DNA of 64,000 bases from Burkholderiales bacterium (GTDB lineage: Bacteria > Pseudomonadota > Gammaproteobacteria > Burkholderiales > Burkholderiaceae_C), in assembly GCA_947453625.1 (NCBI GenBank), contig CANGHK010000011.1:1-64000 (forward strand), written 5' to 3'. The translations under genes were made by a program, and so were the position numbers. Below, in pieces: positions 46,025 through 55,238 of this stretch (the first letter of the stretch is position 1; every line of letters starts with the position of its first letter). The notes beneath the pieces are model-generated. The model was not told the origin of the DNA. It ran no database searches and saw only the letters and a program-made list of their open reading frames with translations.

Positions 46025-47617
46025 ATGAAGATACCCAGCCAGTGGATGCGAGGCTTCTCGATCCGCCTGCGCATGAACGGCGCGATCGTGATGGTGCTGG
46101 GCCTGTTCGCGCTGGTCGGGGCTACCGGCCTGGTGGGTGGCAGCCACCTGGCCGCGCTGAACTCCGCGTTCACCCACCACTCGATCAAGGAAGTGCACAA
46201 CGTGGGTGAAATCCGCGCCTTGCTGGGCGAAGTGCGGCAGCACGAGAAGGACATGGTGATCCAGTACGAGGACGCCGCGGCCGTGCTCAGGCTGCGCGCG
46301 GCCTGGAGCCAGGGCGTCAAGAAGGTGCAGACCGCCTTCGGCGCCTTGCTCGAGGGCGAGGAAGACGAGGACAACCCGATCGCCCGGGCGTCGATCAAGG
46401 AACTGGACGCCTACGTGGCAGCCTCGGCCCTGGTGCTCGACCAGATCCAGAACAGCGCCTACGACAACGCCCGCGTCGCCGACAAGATGCTGGCGCGCGC
46501 CAAGCAGCATGTCGAGGCGGTGCAGAAGAACCTGCAGGTCATCGAAGGCCTGATCGACGCCGAGGCGCTCGCGACCCAGCACGATTTCGAGCGCGCGATG
46601 CAAATCACGCTGTGGGCCTTCGTCGTGGTGCTGACGCTGGTGATGGTGCTGGTGGTGCCGCTGACGCTGATGAACTCGCACTCGATCACCGTGCCAATGC
46701 GTCAGGCCCGCGAACTGGCCATGGCCATTGCCGACGGCGATCTGACCCGGGCCGTGGCGATAGACGGCAAGGACGAGACGGCCGACCTGATGCGCGCGCT
46801 GGCCCACATGCAGTCGGCGCTGGCCCGCCTGGTGGGCGAAGTGCGCGATGCCTCGGGCAGCATACACATCGCCGCCAACGAGGTGGCCTCGGGCAACGCC
46901 GATCTCAGCGGACGCACCGAACAGGCCGCCGCCAGCCTGCAGCAAACCGCAGGCGCGATGCAGCAACTGACCCAGAGCGTCCAGCACAGCGCCAGTTCGG
47001 CCAGCGATGCCAGCGACATGGCCGCCTCGGCCTGCAGCGTGGCCGAGCGCGGTGGCACGGTGGTGGCCCAGGTGGTGAGCACGATGGAGCAGATCAACCA
47101 CTCGTCGCGCCGCATCGCCGACATCATCGGCACCATAGACGGCATCGCCTTCCAGACCAACATCCTGGCGCTGAACGCAGCCGTCGAGGCCGCCCGCGCC
47201 GGTGAGCAGGGCCGGGGCTTTGCGGTCGTGGCCAGCGAGGTGCGCAGCCTGGCCCAGCGCTCGGCTGGCGCGGCGCGCGAGATCAAGGGCCTGATCGCCG
47301 ACTCGGTGGAGAAAGTCGACGCTGGCACGCGACTGGTCAGGGACGCCGGCGCGACCATGGGCGACATCGTGGCGAGCGTGCAGCGCGTGACCGAGACCAT
47401 ACGCGGCATCACCAGCGCGGCCAGCGAGCAGAGCCAGGGCATAGGGTCGGTCAACAACGCCGTCAGCGCGCTCGACCAGATGACGCAGCAGAACGCCGCG
47501 CTGGTCGAGCAGAGCGCGGCCGCGGCCGAGAGCCTGAAGGACCAGGCCGGCCGGCTGGGCACGGTGGTGGCGCGCTTCCACCTCGACGGCGCGGCGGCTT
47601 CGCTGCGCCCGGCCTGA
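46025..47617 (+). CDS. Methyl-accepting chemotaxis protein without CheR-docking tail
   Basis: 530 residues. Membrane helices lie near 18-40 ([20 protein letters not shown]) and 197-218 ([20 protein letters not shown]), with a helical periplasmic domain between. HAMP follows ([20 protein letters not shown]). The signalling tip is [20 protein letters not shown] and [20 protein letters not shown]. It ends [12 protein letters not shown], lacking the C-terminal pentapeptide present on the second MCP. Ligand unknown. Cotranscription with cheA is likely (30-nt gap). Confidence 0.93.
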   Translation: MKIPSQWMRGFSIRLRMNGAIVMVLGLFALVGATGLVGGSHLAALNSAFTHHSIKEVHNVGEIRALLGEVRQHEKDMVIQYEDAAAVLRLRAAWSQGVKKVQTAFGALLEGEEDEDNPIARASIKELDAYVAASALVLDQIQNSAYDNARVADKMLARAKQHVEAVQKNLQVIEGLIDAEALATQHDFERAMQITLWAFVVVLTLVMVLVVPLTLMNSHSITVPMRQARELAMAIADGDLTRAVAIDGKDETADLMRALAHMQSALARLVGEVRDASGSIHIAANEVASGNADLSGRTEQAAASLQQTAGAMQQLTQSVQHSASSASDASDMAASACSVAERGGTVVAQVVSTMEQINHSSRRIADIIGTIDGIAFQTNILALNAAVEAARAGEQGRGFAVVASEVRSLAQRSAGAAREIKGLIADSVEKVDAGTRLVRDAGATMGDIVASVQRVTETIRGITSAASEQSQGIGSVNNAVSALDQMTQQNAALVEQSAAAAESLKDQAGRLGTVVARFHLDGAAASLRPA

Positions 47618-47721
47618 GCGGCGTCGCGCAGACACCGCTACGTCGGCCGCTCGCTCAGCCGATAACCCATTGACGGCGATCAGCCGCCCCACCCTCACAC
47701 GATTCATCGGAGCCGCACGCC

Positions 47722-48267
47722 ATGGACATGATCAACGAAGCCGCCCAGGTGGCACGCCACGAGACCCAGCGTGCGGTCGTCGTCGCGGGCAGCCGCACTG
47801 TGGCCAGCAAGGCACCCAACGGCGAATACCTGACCTTCCGCCTCGGCGCCGAGGAATACGGCATCGACATCCTGCGGGTGCAGGAGATCCGCTCTTACGA
47901 GCCGCCGACCCGCATCGCCAACGCACCAGCCTTTCTCAAGGGCGTGGTCAACCTGCGCGGCGTTATCGTGCCCATCGTCGACCTGCGACTCAAGCTGGGC
48001 TGCGACAGCGCGGAGTACAACCACTTCACGGTGGTGATCGTGCTCAACGTACGCGGCCGGGTGGTGGGCGCGGTGGTCGACTCGGTCTCCGACGTGCTGG
48101 AACTGGCCGGCGACACCATCCGGCCGGCACCGGCGATGAACTCCACCATCGACACCGGCTTCATCACCGGTATCGGCAGCGTGGCCGAACGGATGCTGAT
48201 CCTGATGGATATCGAGGCCTTGATGAGCAGCGCCGACATGGGCCTGATGGACAACTCGCTCGATTGA
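47722..48267 (+). CDS. cheW: Chemotaxis coupling protein CheW
   Basis: 181 residues. A 30-residue extension precedes the CheW fold: EYLTFRLGAEEYGIDILRVQ, FLKGVVNLRGVIVPIVDLRL and VVDSVSDVLELAGDTIRPAP. It joins receptors to CheA. Located between the two MCP genes. Confidence 0.96.
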   Translation: MDMINEAAQVARHETQRAVVVAGSRTVASKAPNGEYLTFRLGAEEYGIDILRVQEIRSYEPPTRIANAPAFLKGVVNLRGVIVPIVDLRLKLGCDSAEYNHFTVVIVLNVRGRVVGAVVDSVSDVLELAGDTIRPAPAMNSTIDTGFITGIGSVAERMLILMDIEALMSSADMGLMDNSLD

Positions 48268-48392
48268 GGTCGACCAACGCCGCTTGCCGCCGGCAGCCCA
48301 GGGTCTGCAGCGCGACGGCTGAACCCACGGACCCAGGGCTATGCACCGCCCGACCCTGAATCCACTTTCCCCTGCCTGCCCGAGAGCACCCC

Positions 48393-50135
48393 ATGACCCT
48401 CAAGATCGCTACCCGCCTCTGGCTTCCCACGATCGCGGTGACCGGCGTGATGCTGGTGATGGGCGTGCTGGTGACACTGCGCACCGGCAGCCAGATTGCG
48501 CTGGTCGAGGCCCAGTCACAGCGCCAGGAATCCAAGCTCTACGACGCCGCGACCTGGCAGGGCCTGACCACCGCCAACTCGGTGCGGGTGATGACCAGCC
48601 TCGTCGGCAGCGATGCCACGGTCGAGGCCAGCCTGAAGCCCGAGATCGAGGCCACCAGTGCCCGCATCGACGCGATCGCCAAGCGCGTAGAGGCCGACGC
48701 CGCCAACGGCGACGAGACCGCCGCGCTGGGCCGCATCGCCGTTGCCCGCAAGACCTATATCGAGGCCAGGCAGGCGGCGGCCAAGGCCAAGGCTGACGGC
48801 GATGCCGACGCCGCGAAAGCCCAGTTGACCAGCGCGGTGCAGCCCGCCTTGGCCGCCTACCTGGCCAGCCAGCAGGCCTATGTGGCGCTGCAGCAGGACA
48901 TCGGCAAGGCGATGCGCACCCAGGCCGGTGCCGATCGCATGGCCACGATCTGGGGCACACTGGCCGTGGAACTGCTGATCGTGCTGGGCCTGGTCATCGG
49001 CACGCTGTTGCTGGTGCGTTCGATCTGCGGACCGATGGACGGTTTGATGGCGATCGCCAGGCGCATCGGCGAGGGTGACCTCGATGTCGAGGTCGTGGTG
49101 CGATTCGACGACGAGATCGGTGCCGTGATGCGGTCGCTGGCCGCGATGCGCGACGCGCTGCGCGGCATCGTCGGCCAGGTGCGGCAGGCGGCCGAGTCGA
49201 TACAGGTGGCCAGCGCCGAAGTGGCCTCGGGCAACACCGACCTGAGCCAGCGCACCGAGCAGGCCGCCAGCAACCTGCAGCAGACTGCCAGTTCGCTGGA
49301 ACAGCTCACCGGCAATGTGCGCCAGAGCGCCGACGCCGCGGCACAGGCGAACCAGCTCGCGGCATCGGCCTCGACGGTGGCGCGGCGCGGCGGCGCTGTG
49401 GTCTCGCAGGTGGTGAGCACGATGGACGAGATCAACGGCTCGTCCAAGCGCATCGCCGACATCGTCGGTACCATCGACGGCATTGCCTTCCAGACCAACA
49501 TCCTGGCGCTGAACGCCGCGGTCGAGGCCGCGCGCGCCGGCGAGCAGGGCCGGGGCTTCGCGGTGGTGGCCAGCGAGGTGCGCAGCCTGGCCCAGCGCAG
49601 CGCCGAAGCGGCGCGCGAGATCAAGAACCTGATCGGCGCCAGCGTCGAGCGGGTGGAAACCGGCGCCCGCTTGGTGCAGGACGCCGGCAGCACGATGAGC
49701 GAGATCGTGGCCAGCGTGCAGCGCGTGACCGACATCATCGGCGAGATCACCGCCGCCGCTGGCGAACAGAGCACCGGCATCGTGTCGGTCAACGGTGCGG
49801 TCAACAACCTCGACCAGATGACGCAGCAGAACGCCGCGCTGGTCGAACAGTCCGCCGCCGCCGCCGAGAGCCTGCGAGAGCAGGCGCAGCGGCTGAGCGC
49901 CAGCATGCAGGTGTTCCGCCTGTCGGCCCTACCCGCCCAGCCCCAGGCCGTCAACCCGGCCCGGACGTTCCGGCCGGCCGCTGCGGCCAGCGCCAGCACC
50001 GCGCAGACGCCGGCCAAGCCCGCTGCGTCAGCGCATCGACCCGCACCGGCGTCAGCCTGCAAGCCAGCGGCCGCGCTCGCGGCGACCGCAAGCAGCAGCG
50101 CCGAGCACGACGGCGGAGACTGGGAATCCTTCTGA
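48393..50135 (+). CDS. Methyl-accepting chemotaxis protein with DWESF CheR-docking tail
   Basis: 580 residues. Membrane helices are near 10-30 (LPTIAVTGVMLVMGVLV) and 190-210 (VELLIVLGLVIGTLLLV), then HAMP (RSICGPMDGLMAIARRIGEG). The same conserved tip, [20 protein letters not shown], follows. The C-terminal linker is Ala/Pro-rich and ends EHDGGDWESF, a NWETF-type pentapeptide used by CheR and CheB. Ligand unknown. The region 50136-50365 holds no recognisable gene. Confidence 0.94.
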   Translation: MTLKIATRLWLPTIAVTGVMLVMGVLVTLRTGSQIALVEAQSQRQESKLYDAATWQGLTTANSVRVMTSLVGSDATVEASLKPEIEATSARIDAIAKRVEADAANGDETAALGRIAVARKTYIEARQAAAKAKADGDADAAKAQLTSAVQPALAAYLASQQAYVALQQDIGKAMRTQAGADRMATIWGTLAVELLIVLGLVIGTLLLVRSICGPMDGLMAIARRIGEGDLDVEVVVRFDDEIGAVMRSLAAMRDALRGIVGQVRQAAESIQVASAEVASGNTDLSQRTEQAASNLQQTASSLEQLTGNVRQSADAAAQANQLAASASTVARRGGAVVSQVVSTMDEINGSSKRIADIVGTIDGIAFQTNILALNAAVEAARAGEQGRGFAVVASEVRSLAQRSAEAAREIKNLIGASVERVETGARLVQDAGSTMSEIVASVQRVTDIIGEITAAAGEQSTGIVSVNGAVNNLDQMTQQNAALVEQSAAAAESLREQAQRLSASMQVFRLSALPAQPQAVNPARTFRPAAAASASTAQTPAKPAASAHRPAPASACKPAAALAATASSSAEHDGGDWESF

Positions 50136-50365
50136 CCGCCGCCCGACCATGGGTCGAGCCAGCACAACAACTACTGCGGCCGGGGGGTGATCGCCTGACG
50201 CCGCTCGCCGACCGACGCCGGCGCCATCGCGCTGGTGACGATAGGCCTGTGCGCCTCGAGGGCCTGGACTTGCTCGACGCTCAGGCGGCGCCATTGGCCT
50301 CTGACGACGGGAAATCGTCCTGGGCGGCAACACCTCAGGTGCCGGGGCCGCAAGTGCTGGGCGAT

Positions 50366-52960
50366 TCACTCCGCCGCCCGCCGCAGCGTGTCCATCACCG
50401 GTCGGCGCAACACCTCGCGCAGCCCCCACCAGCCCGCGGCCCAGGCCAGCAGCGCGCCGATGGCGGTACCGGCCAGCGGCACCCAGGGTGACGGCGTCCA
50501 GGCGAACTCGAACACCTGGCGCGCCAGCAGCCCGCCCAGCACCACCGCGGCCACGGCCGCCAGCAAACCGGCCAGCGCGCCCACGCCCAGCAGTTCGGCA
50601 CGCTGCACCTGACGCAGCAGCGCACTGCCCGCGCCCACCGCGCGCATCACCGCGTATTCCCGCGCGCGGCTCTCGCGGGTCGAACTCACCGCCGCGAACA
50701 GCACCACCAGCCCGGCCACCAGCGTGAAGCCGAACAGGAACTCGACCGCCCGGACGACCTGGTCCAGCACCCGCTGAACCTGGGCCAGCGAGGTCGACAG
50801 GTCGACGTTGGTGAGGTTGGGAAACTGCCGCGCCAGCAGCCGGTCGAAGCCCGGCTGCTGCTTCTCATCGGGGGCGCGGAAGGCGCTGATGTAGCTCAGC
50901 GGCAGGTCGTCCATCCTTGCGCGCGGGAACATCACGAAAAAGTTGACCCGCATCGAGCCCCAGTCCACCTTGCGCAGGCTGGTGATGCGGCCCTCGGTCG
51001 CGATGCCGGCGATGTCGAAGCGCAGCCTGTCACCCAGCTTCAGGCCCAGCGTCTGGGCCAGGCCGGCCTCCACGCTCAGGCCGTCAGCCTCGTCGGGCAC
51101 CCACTGGCCGGCGGTCAGCAGGTTGTGGGCCGGCATCTGCGCCGCGTGGCTGAGGTTGAACTCGCGCTCGACCAGGCGCTGGGCCCGCTCCTCGGGGTAC
51201 TGGCCGGGCGCGACATCACGCCCGTTGATCGCCACCAGCCGGCCGCGGATCATCGGGTACCAGTCGTAACGCACGACGCCGGCAGTCTTGAGCGCTGCCT
51301 GGAAGGCCTCGCCCTGCTCGGGCTGCAGGTTGATGACGAAGCGGTTGGGCGCATCGGCCGGCGTGGCCGCGCGCCAGGCCGATATCAGGTCGGTGCGCAA
51401 CAGCACCAGCAGCATCAGCGCCAGCAGGCCCACCGCCAGCGTCGAGACCTGCAGCACCACCAGCGCCGGCCGCGCCGCCAACTGACGCGTCGCCAGCACC
51501 AGCCAGCGCGGCGCGCTGGCGCCCAGCGTCCACCAGCGCGCCTGGCCCGCTGAGGGCACCGCGCGCCGCAGCAGCGCCACCGCGCCCCAGGCCAGCAGCG
51601 CGAACAAGGCGATCGCGCCGGCAAAGCCCCCCACCGCCAGCAGCCCCATGCGCAGATCCGATGAGGCCGCCACCAGCAGCGCGGCAAAACCCGCCACGCC
51701 GGCGATCAGCACCCCGGCCGAGGCGGCGCGCGGCTGGCCCACGTCGCGCCGGATCACCCGCAGCGGCGGCACGCTGGCCAATTGCAGCACCGGCGGCAGG
51801 CCGAAGGCCGCCAGCAGCGTCATGCCCACGCCAACGCCGAACGCCGCCGGCGCCCAGGTGGCCGGCGGCAGGTGGGCATCGACCAGCCCGGCCAACAGGC
51901 TGACGAAGACGAAATGGACCGCGAATCCCAGCATCACGCCGATGCCACTGCCGATCAACCCGACCGCGCCGAACTCCAGCGCGTAGGCCGCGGCCATCGC
52001 CCGCTGGGGCGCGCCCAGCACCCGCAGCATCGCGCAGTCGTCGAGATGGCGCTGGGCAAAATCGCGCGCCGCGATCGCCACCGCCACCGCCGCAAGCAGC
52101 GCGGCCAGCAGCGCCACCAGGTTGAGGAAGCGCTGCGCCCGGTCCAGCGTCTGGCGCATCTCGGGCCGGCCCGATTCCAGCGATTCGACGCGCAGGCCGC
52201 GCAGCTTGGCACTCTCCACCCGGGCCTTGGCCCAGCGCACGAACTCGCGCAGCCCGGCCTCGCCGCGGGTCGGGGCCTCCAGCGGCGCGGCCACCATCAT
52301 CCGATAGGTCACGCGGCTGGCCGGCTGCACCAGGCCGGTGGCGGCCAGGTCGGCGGCCGCCAACATCACGCGCGGCGCGAAGTTCATGAAGCCGGCACCG
52401 CGGTCGGGCTCTTGCGCGATCAGCTTGGTGATGGTCAGGCGCTGCTCTCCGAGCAGCAGGCTATCGCCGACTGTGAGCTGCAGCGCGTCCAGCAGCGCCG
52501 CCTCGACCCACACCGTGCCACGCGCCGGACCGCCGGCCACCGCCTGCTCGGGGCCGCCGACATGGTCTTGCACCCGCATCTGGCCGCGCAGCGGGTAGCC
52601 GGCGCTGACGGCCTTGACGGCCACCAGGCGCGACGCGCCGCCCTTGTCGTCGGGCGCGCGCGCCATGCTGGGGAAACTGGCGCTGCTGGCCTGTTGCAGA
52701 CCCAGCGCCAGGGCGAGCAGGGCGAAATCGGGCGGCGCCGGCTGGTCGCTGGCCACCACCGCGTCACCGCCCAGCAATTGAGCGGCATCGCGCACCAGCG
52801 CGGCCTGGAGCCGGGCCGAAAAAAATCCCACCGCGCTCAAGGCGGCCACCGCCAGCACCACGGCCACCATCAGCAAGCGCAACTCGCCGGCGCGGAAATC
52901 GCGCCAACCCTGGCGCCAGGCCAGCGCGGTGATCGAAACAGGCAGTGCATAAGCGCTCAT
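50366..52960 (-). CDS. FtsX-family ABC transporter permease (YbbP-like)
   Basis: 864 residues from ATG 52960 (a GTG at 52969 would add three). There are two FtsX halves, each ending in a block of helices: AQRFLNLVALLAALLAAVAV and VEFLFGFTLVAGLVVLFAAV, both followed by a short AMLRVLGAPQ / AVMRAVGAGS motif. MacB-like periplasmic domains lie between. The family usually works with a YbbA-type ATPase in lipoprotein-related export. No ATPase gene is beside it here. Confidence 0.88.
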   Translation of the reverse strand: MSAYALPVSITALAWRQGWRDFRAGELRLLMVAVVLAVAALSAVGFFSARLQAALVRDAAQLLGGDAVVASDQPAPPDFALLALALGLQQASSASFPSMARAPDDKGGASRLVAVKAVSAGYPLRGQMRVQDHVGGPEQAVAGGPARGTVWVEAALLDALQLTVGDSLLLGEQRLTITKLIAQEPDRGAGFMNFAPRVMLAAADLAATGLVQPASRVTYRMMVAAPLEAPTRGEAGLREFVRWAKARVESAKLRGLRVESLESGRPEMRQTLDRAQRFLNLVALLAALLAAVAVAIAARDFAQRHLDDCAMLRVLGAPQRAMAAAYALEFGAVGLIGSGIGVMLGFAVHFVFVSLLAGLVDAHLPPATWAPAAFGVGVGMTLLAAFGLPPVLQLASVPPLRVIRRDVGQPRAASAGVLIAGVAGFAALLVAASSDLRMGLLAVGGFAGAIALFALLAWGAVALLRRAVPSAGQARWWTLGASAPRWLVLATRQLAARPALVVLQVSTLAVGLLALMLLVLLRTDLISAWRAATPADAPNRFVINLQPEQGEAFQAALKTAGVVRYDWYPMIRGRLVAINGRDVAPGQYPEERAQRLVEREFNLSHAAQMPAHNLLTAGQWVPDEADGLSVEAGLAQTLGLKLGDRLRFDIAGIATEGRITSLRKVDWGSMRVNFFVMFPRARMDDLPLSYISAFRAPDEKQQPGFDRLLARQFPNLTNVDLSTSLAQVQRVLDQVVRAVEFLFGFTLVAGLVVLFAAVSSTRESRAREYAVMRAVGAGSALLRQVQRAELLGVGALAGLLAAVAAVVLGGLLARQVFEFAWTPSPWVPLAGTAIGALLAWAAGWWGLREVLRRPVMDTLRRAAE

Positions 52961-53084
52961 GGGCCGCACGGTACACCAGGGCCAGCGCCGGCAGGGACGG
53001 CGGGGCCAATCCCCGCTGGCGTTTTGAAGCCTGTGTGCAGCGGCTTGGAACCCTGGGTCGCCAGGCGGGCGCTTTAATCAGGCC

Positions 53085-53930
53085 ATGAACAAATCCACCG
53101 CACCGCTGTTCCTGTCCCACGGCTCACCGATGACCGCGATCGAGCCCGGCGCCGCCGGCGCCTTCTGGCAGCGCCTGGGCCCGGCTATCGAGGCCGGCGG
53201 CGGCAGGCCGCGGGCAATCCTGGTGGTCTCGGCCCATTCACTGGCCCGCGAGCCGCTGCTGATGGCCGCCGCCCAGCACACCACGGTGCATGATTTCTCG
53301 GGATTCCCCGAGCCGCTGTACCGGCTGCGCTACGACGCGCCTGGCGCGCCCGAACTGGCGCCGCGCGTGGCCGCCCTGCTGCAGGCCGCCGGCCTGCCGG
53401 TGCACAGCAACTTGGAGCCGGGGCTGGACCACGGCATCTGGGCCCCGCTGCGCTTTGTCTGGCCGGACGCCGACATCCCGGTGCTGCCGCTGGCGTTTCC
53501 GCCCGACTGGTCGCCGGCCAAGTTGTTTGCGCTGGGCCAGGCCCTGGCTCCGCTGGCCGACGAGGGCGTGCTGGTGCTGGGCAGCGGCAGCCTGACCCAC
53601 AACCTGCGGCTGGTCTTCGCCGCGGGACGGCCGCCGCTGGACGCACCGGAGATCCCCGAATGCGCGGCCTTCCGGCGCTGGTTTGCCGAGCGCGCCGCAG
53701 CCGCCGACTGGCCCGCGCTGTTTGATTACCGGGCCCAGGCGCCGTATGCGGTGCTGATGCACCCGACCGACGAACACCTGCTGCCCTTCTTTGTTGCCGC
53801 CGGTGCCGGCGGTGCGACCGCCGCCGGGCGGGCCGTCCACCAGAGCCTGACCTACGGCTGCCTGGCGATGGACGCCTATGCCTTCGGCGAGCGGGCCGGC
53901 GCGCTGGCCGAGGCGGTGGCCCGGGTCTAG
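53085..53930 (+). CDS. DODA-type extradiol dioxygenase (LigB superfamily, YgiD-like)
   Basis: 281 residues. Metal-ligand candidates are His12 in LFLSHGSPM and His51 in VVSAHSLAR; GLDHGIWAPL (His116), SGSLTHNL and HPTDEHLLPF complete the conserved core. YgiD-like enzymes open catechol rings, for example DOPA, with non-haem iron or zinc. The natural substrate here is unknown. Standalone gene, divergent from the FtsX-type permease across 124 nt. Confidence 0.9.
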   Translation: MNKSTAPLFLSHGSPMTAIEPGAAGAFWQRLGPAIEAGGGRPRAILVVSAHSLAREPLLMAAAQHTTVHDFSGFPEPLYRLRYDAPGAPELAPRVAALLQAAGLPVHSNLEPGLDHGIWAPLRFVWPDADIPVLPLAFPPDWSPAKLFALGQALAPLADEGVLVLGSGSLTHNLRLVFAAGRPPLDAPEIPECAAFRRWFAERAAAADWPALFDYRAQAPYAVLMHPTDEHLLPFFVAAGAGGATAAGRAVHQSLTYGCLAMDAYAFGERAGALAEAVARV

Positions 53931-53977
53931 CCTGGCCGGATGAGCCCTGACCGCCGGGCGGGTGCGCCGGCGCTGGC

Positions 53978-55069
53978 TTATTTCGGCGCCGGCAGCACGC
54001 CGCTGACGCCCTGCACCAGCCAGTCCATGGTCGCTATCTGCGCATCGCCCAGCGCGCCCTGGGCCAGCCGGCTGCGGCCCTGGTTGTCGACCAACGGGGC
54101 GGCAAAGGGCTTGAAGCGGCCGGCGGTGATGGCCTGCTGGCGCTGCGTCAATTCGGTCTTGACGGCCGCGGGCAACGCCGGGTTGACCGCCGTGAGCTGG
54201 ACCAGGCCGTCCTGGATGCCGCCCCACACCGCTTGCGGCCGCCAGGTACCTGCCAGCACCGCCGCCCCAACCTGGGTGTAGTAACCGCCCCAGTGGTGGG
54301 TGATGGCGGCGAGCTGGGCCTTGGGCGCAAACCGCGCCATGTCGCTCTGGTAGGCCAGCAGCAGCACGCCTTTTTCCTCGGCCACCTGCGCCACTGCCGG
54401 TGAACCGCTGTGGTTGGTCAGCACATCGGCGCCCTGGTTGACCAGGGTGAGCGCGGCCTCGCGCTCACGCGCCGGATCGAACCAGCTGTTGAGCCACACC
54501 AGCCTGACCTCGGCCTGGGGATTGGCAGCGCGCATGCCCAGCGCGAAGGCGTTGACACCCTGCACCACCTCGGGCACCGGGAAGCCGGCAACGTAGCCCG
54601 CCACCCCGGTCTTGCTCTGCTTGCCCGCCAGCCAGCCGGCCAGCCAGCGCGCCTCGTAGTAGCGGGCGTTGTAGGTGCCCAGGTTGGCGGCGGTCTTGTA
54701 GCCGCCGGCATGTTCGAACACCACCCGCGGAAAATCGGCTGCCACCCGCAGCGCCGGCTCCAGGTAGCCGAAGCTGGTGGCGAAGATCAGCTGGCAACCC
54801 TGCTGCGCCAGGTCACGCATCACGCGCTCGCTGTCCGGCCCTTCGGCCACCGCCTCGACGACGCGCGTCTGCACCCGCGGCCCCAGGGCCTTGGCCATCG
54901 CTTGGCGGCCCAGGTCGTGTTGGTAAGTCCAGCCGGCCTGGCCGACCGGGCTGACATAGACGAAGCAGGCTTGCAGCGCGGCCGCCTGGCTGGCGGGGGC
55001 GCTTGCCGCGGCCACGGCCGCGACGACACAAAGCGCAGCCAGACCGGCGCGCGGGAGGTTTTTCAACAT
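53978..55069 (-). CDS. BMP-family (PnrA/Med-like) ABC substrate-binding protein
   Basis: 363 residues from ATG 55069 (AGGA 6 nt upstream), giving a clean signal peptide LAALCVVAAVAAASAPASQA. The mature protein shows the BMP fold: CFVYVSPVGQAGWTYQHDLG, GCQLIFATSFGYLEPALRVA, GVNAFALGMRAANPQAEVRL and VLTNHSGSPAVAQVAEEKGV. The family binds nucleosides and similar ligands. No cognate permease or ATPase lies next to it. Preceded by a leader hairpin with T-rich tail. Confidence 0.9.
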   Translation of the reverse strand: MLKNLPRAGLAALCVVAAVAAASAPASQAAALQACFVYVSPVGQAGWTYQHDLGRQAMAKALGPRVQTRVVEAVAEGPDSERVMRDLAQQGCQLIFATSFGYLEPALRVAADFPRVVFEHAGGYKTAANLGTYNARYYEARWLAGWLAGKQSKTGVAGYVAGFPVPEVVQGVNAFALGMRAANPQAEVRLVWLNSWFDPAREREAALTLVNQGADVLTNHSGSPAVAQVAEEKGVLLLAYQSDMARFAPKAQLAAITHHWGGYYTQVGAAVLAGTWRPQAVWGGIQDGLVQLTAVNPALPAAVKTELTQRQQAITAGRFKPFAAPLVDNQGRSRLAQGALGDAQIATMDWLVQGVSGVLPAPK

Positions 55070-55093
55070 GGTGTTCCTCGACATGGCCCCGTG

Positions 55094-55132
55094 AAAAGAA
55101 AACGCCGGTTTCGGGGGCACGAAACCGGCGTT
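55094..55132 (-). terminator. Perfect 13-bp hairpin with T-rich tail in the leader of the BMP gene
   Basis: Arms 55101-55113 and 55120-55132 are exact complements around a 6-nt loop. On the minus strand the stem runs into TTTTCTTTT (55102-55094), the form of an intrinsic terminator. It ends about 25 nt before the BMP-protein ATG, with no minus-strand gene upstream of it to terminate. It is therefore a candidate attenuator in the gene's own leader. Confidence 0.75.
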
Positions 55133-55238
55133 GAATGAATTGTCTCAGACGGGCCTGCTCAGGGAAGGTCCTGACCTGGCCCGGACCTTGCCAGCGCTCG
55201 GGACGCCTTAGCATCGGCGCACCACAAGGAGGCACCGC

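Noticed and set aside
45968-47707. 579-codon open frame on the - strand
   Set aside because: Antisense to an MCP gene with a fully conserved signalling tip; no protein-like features.
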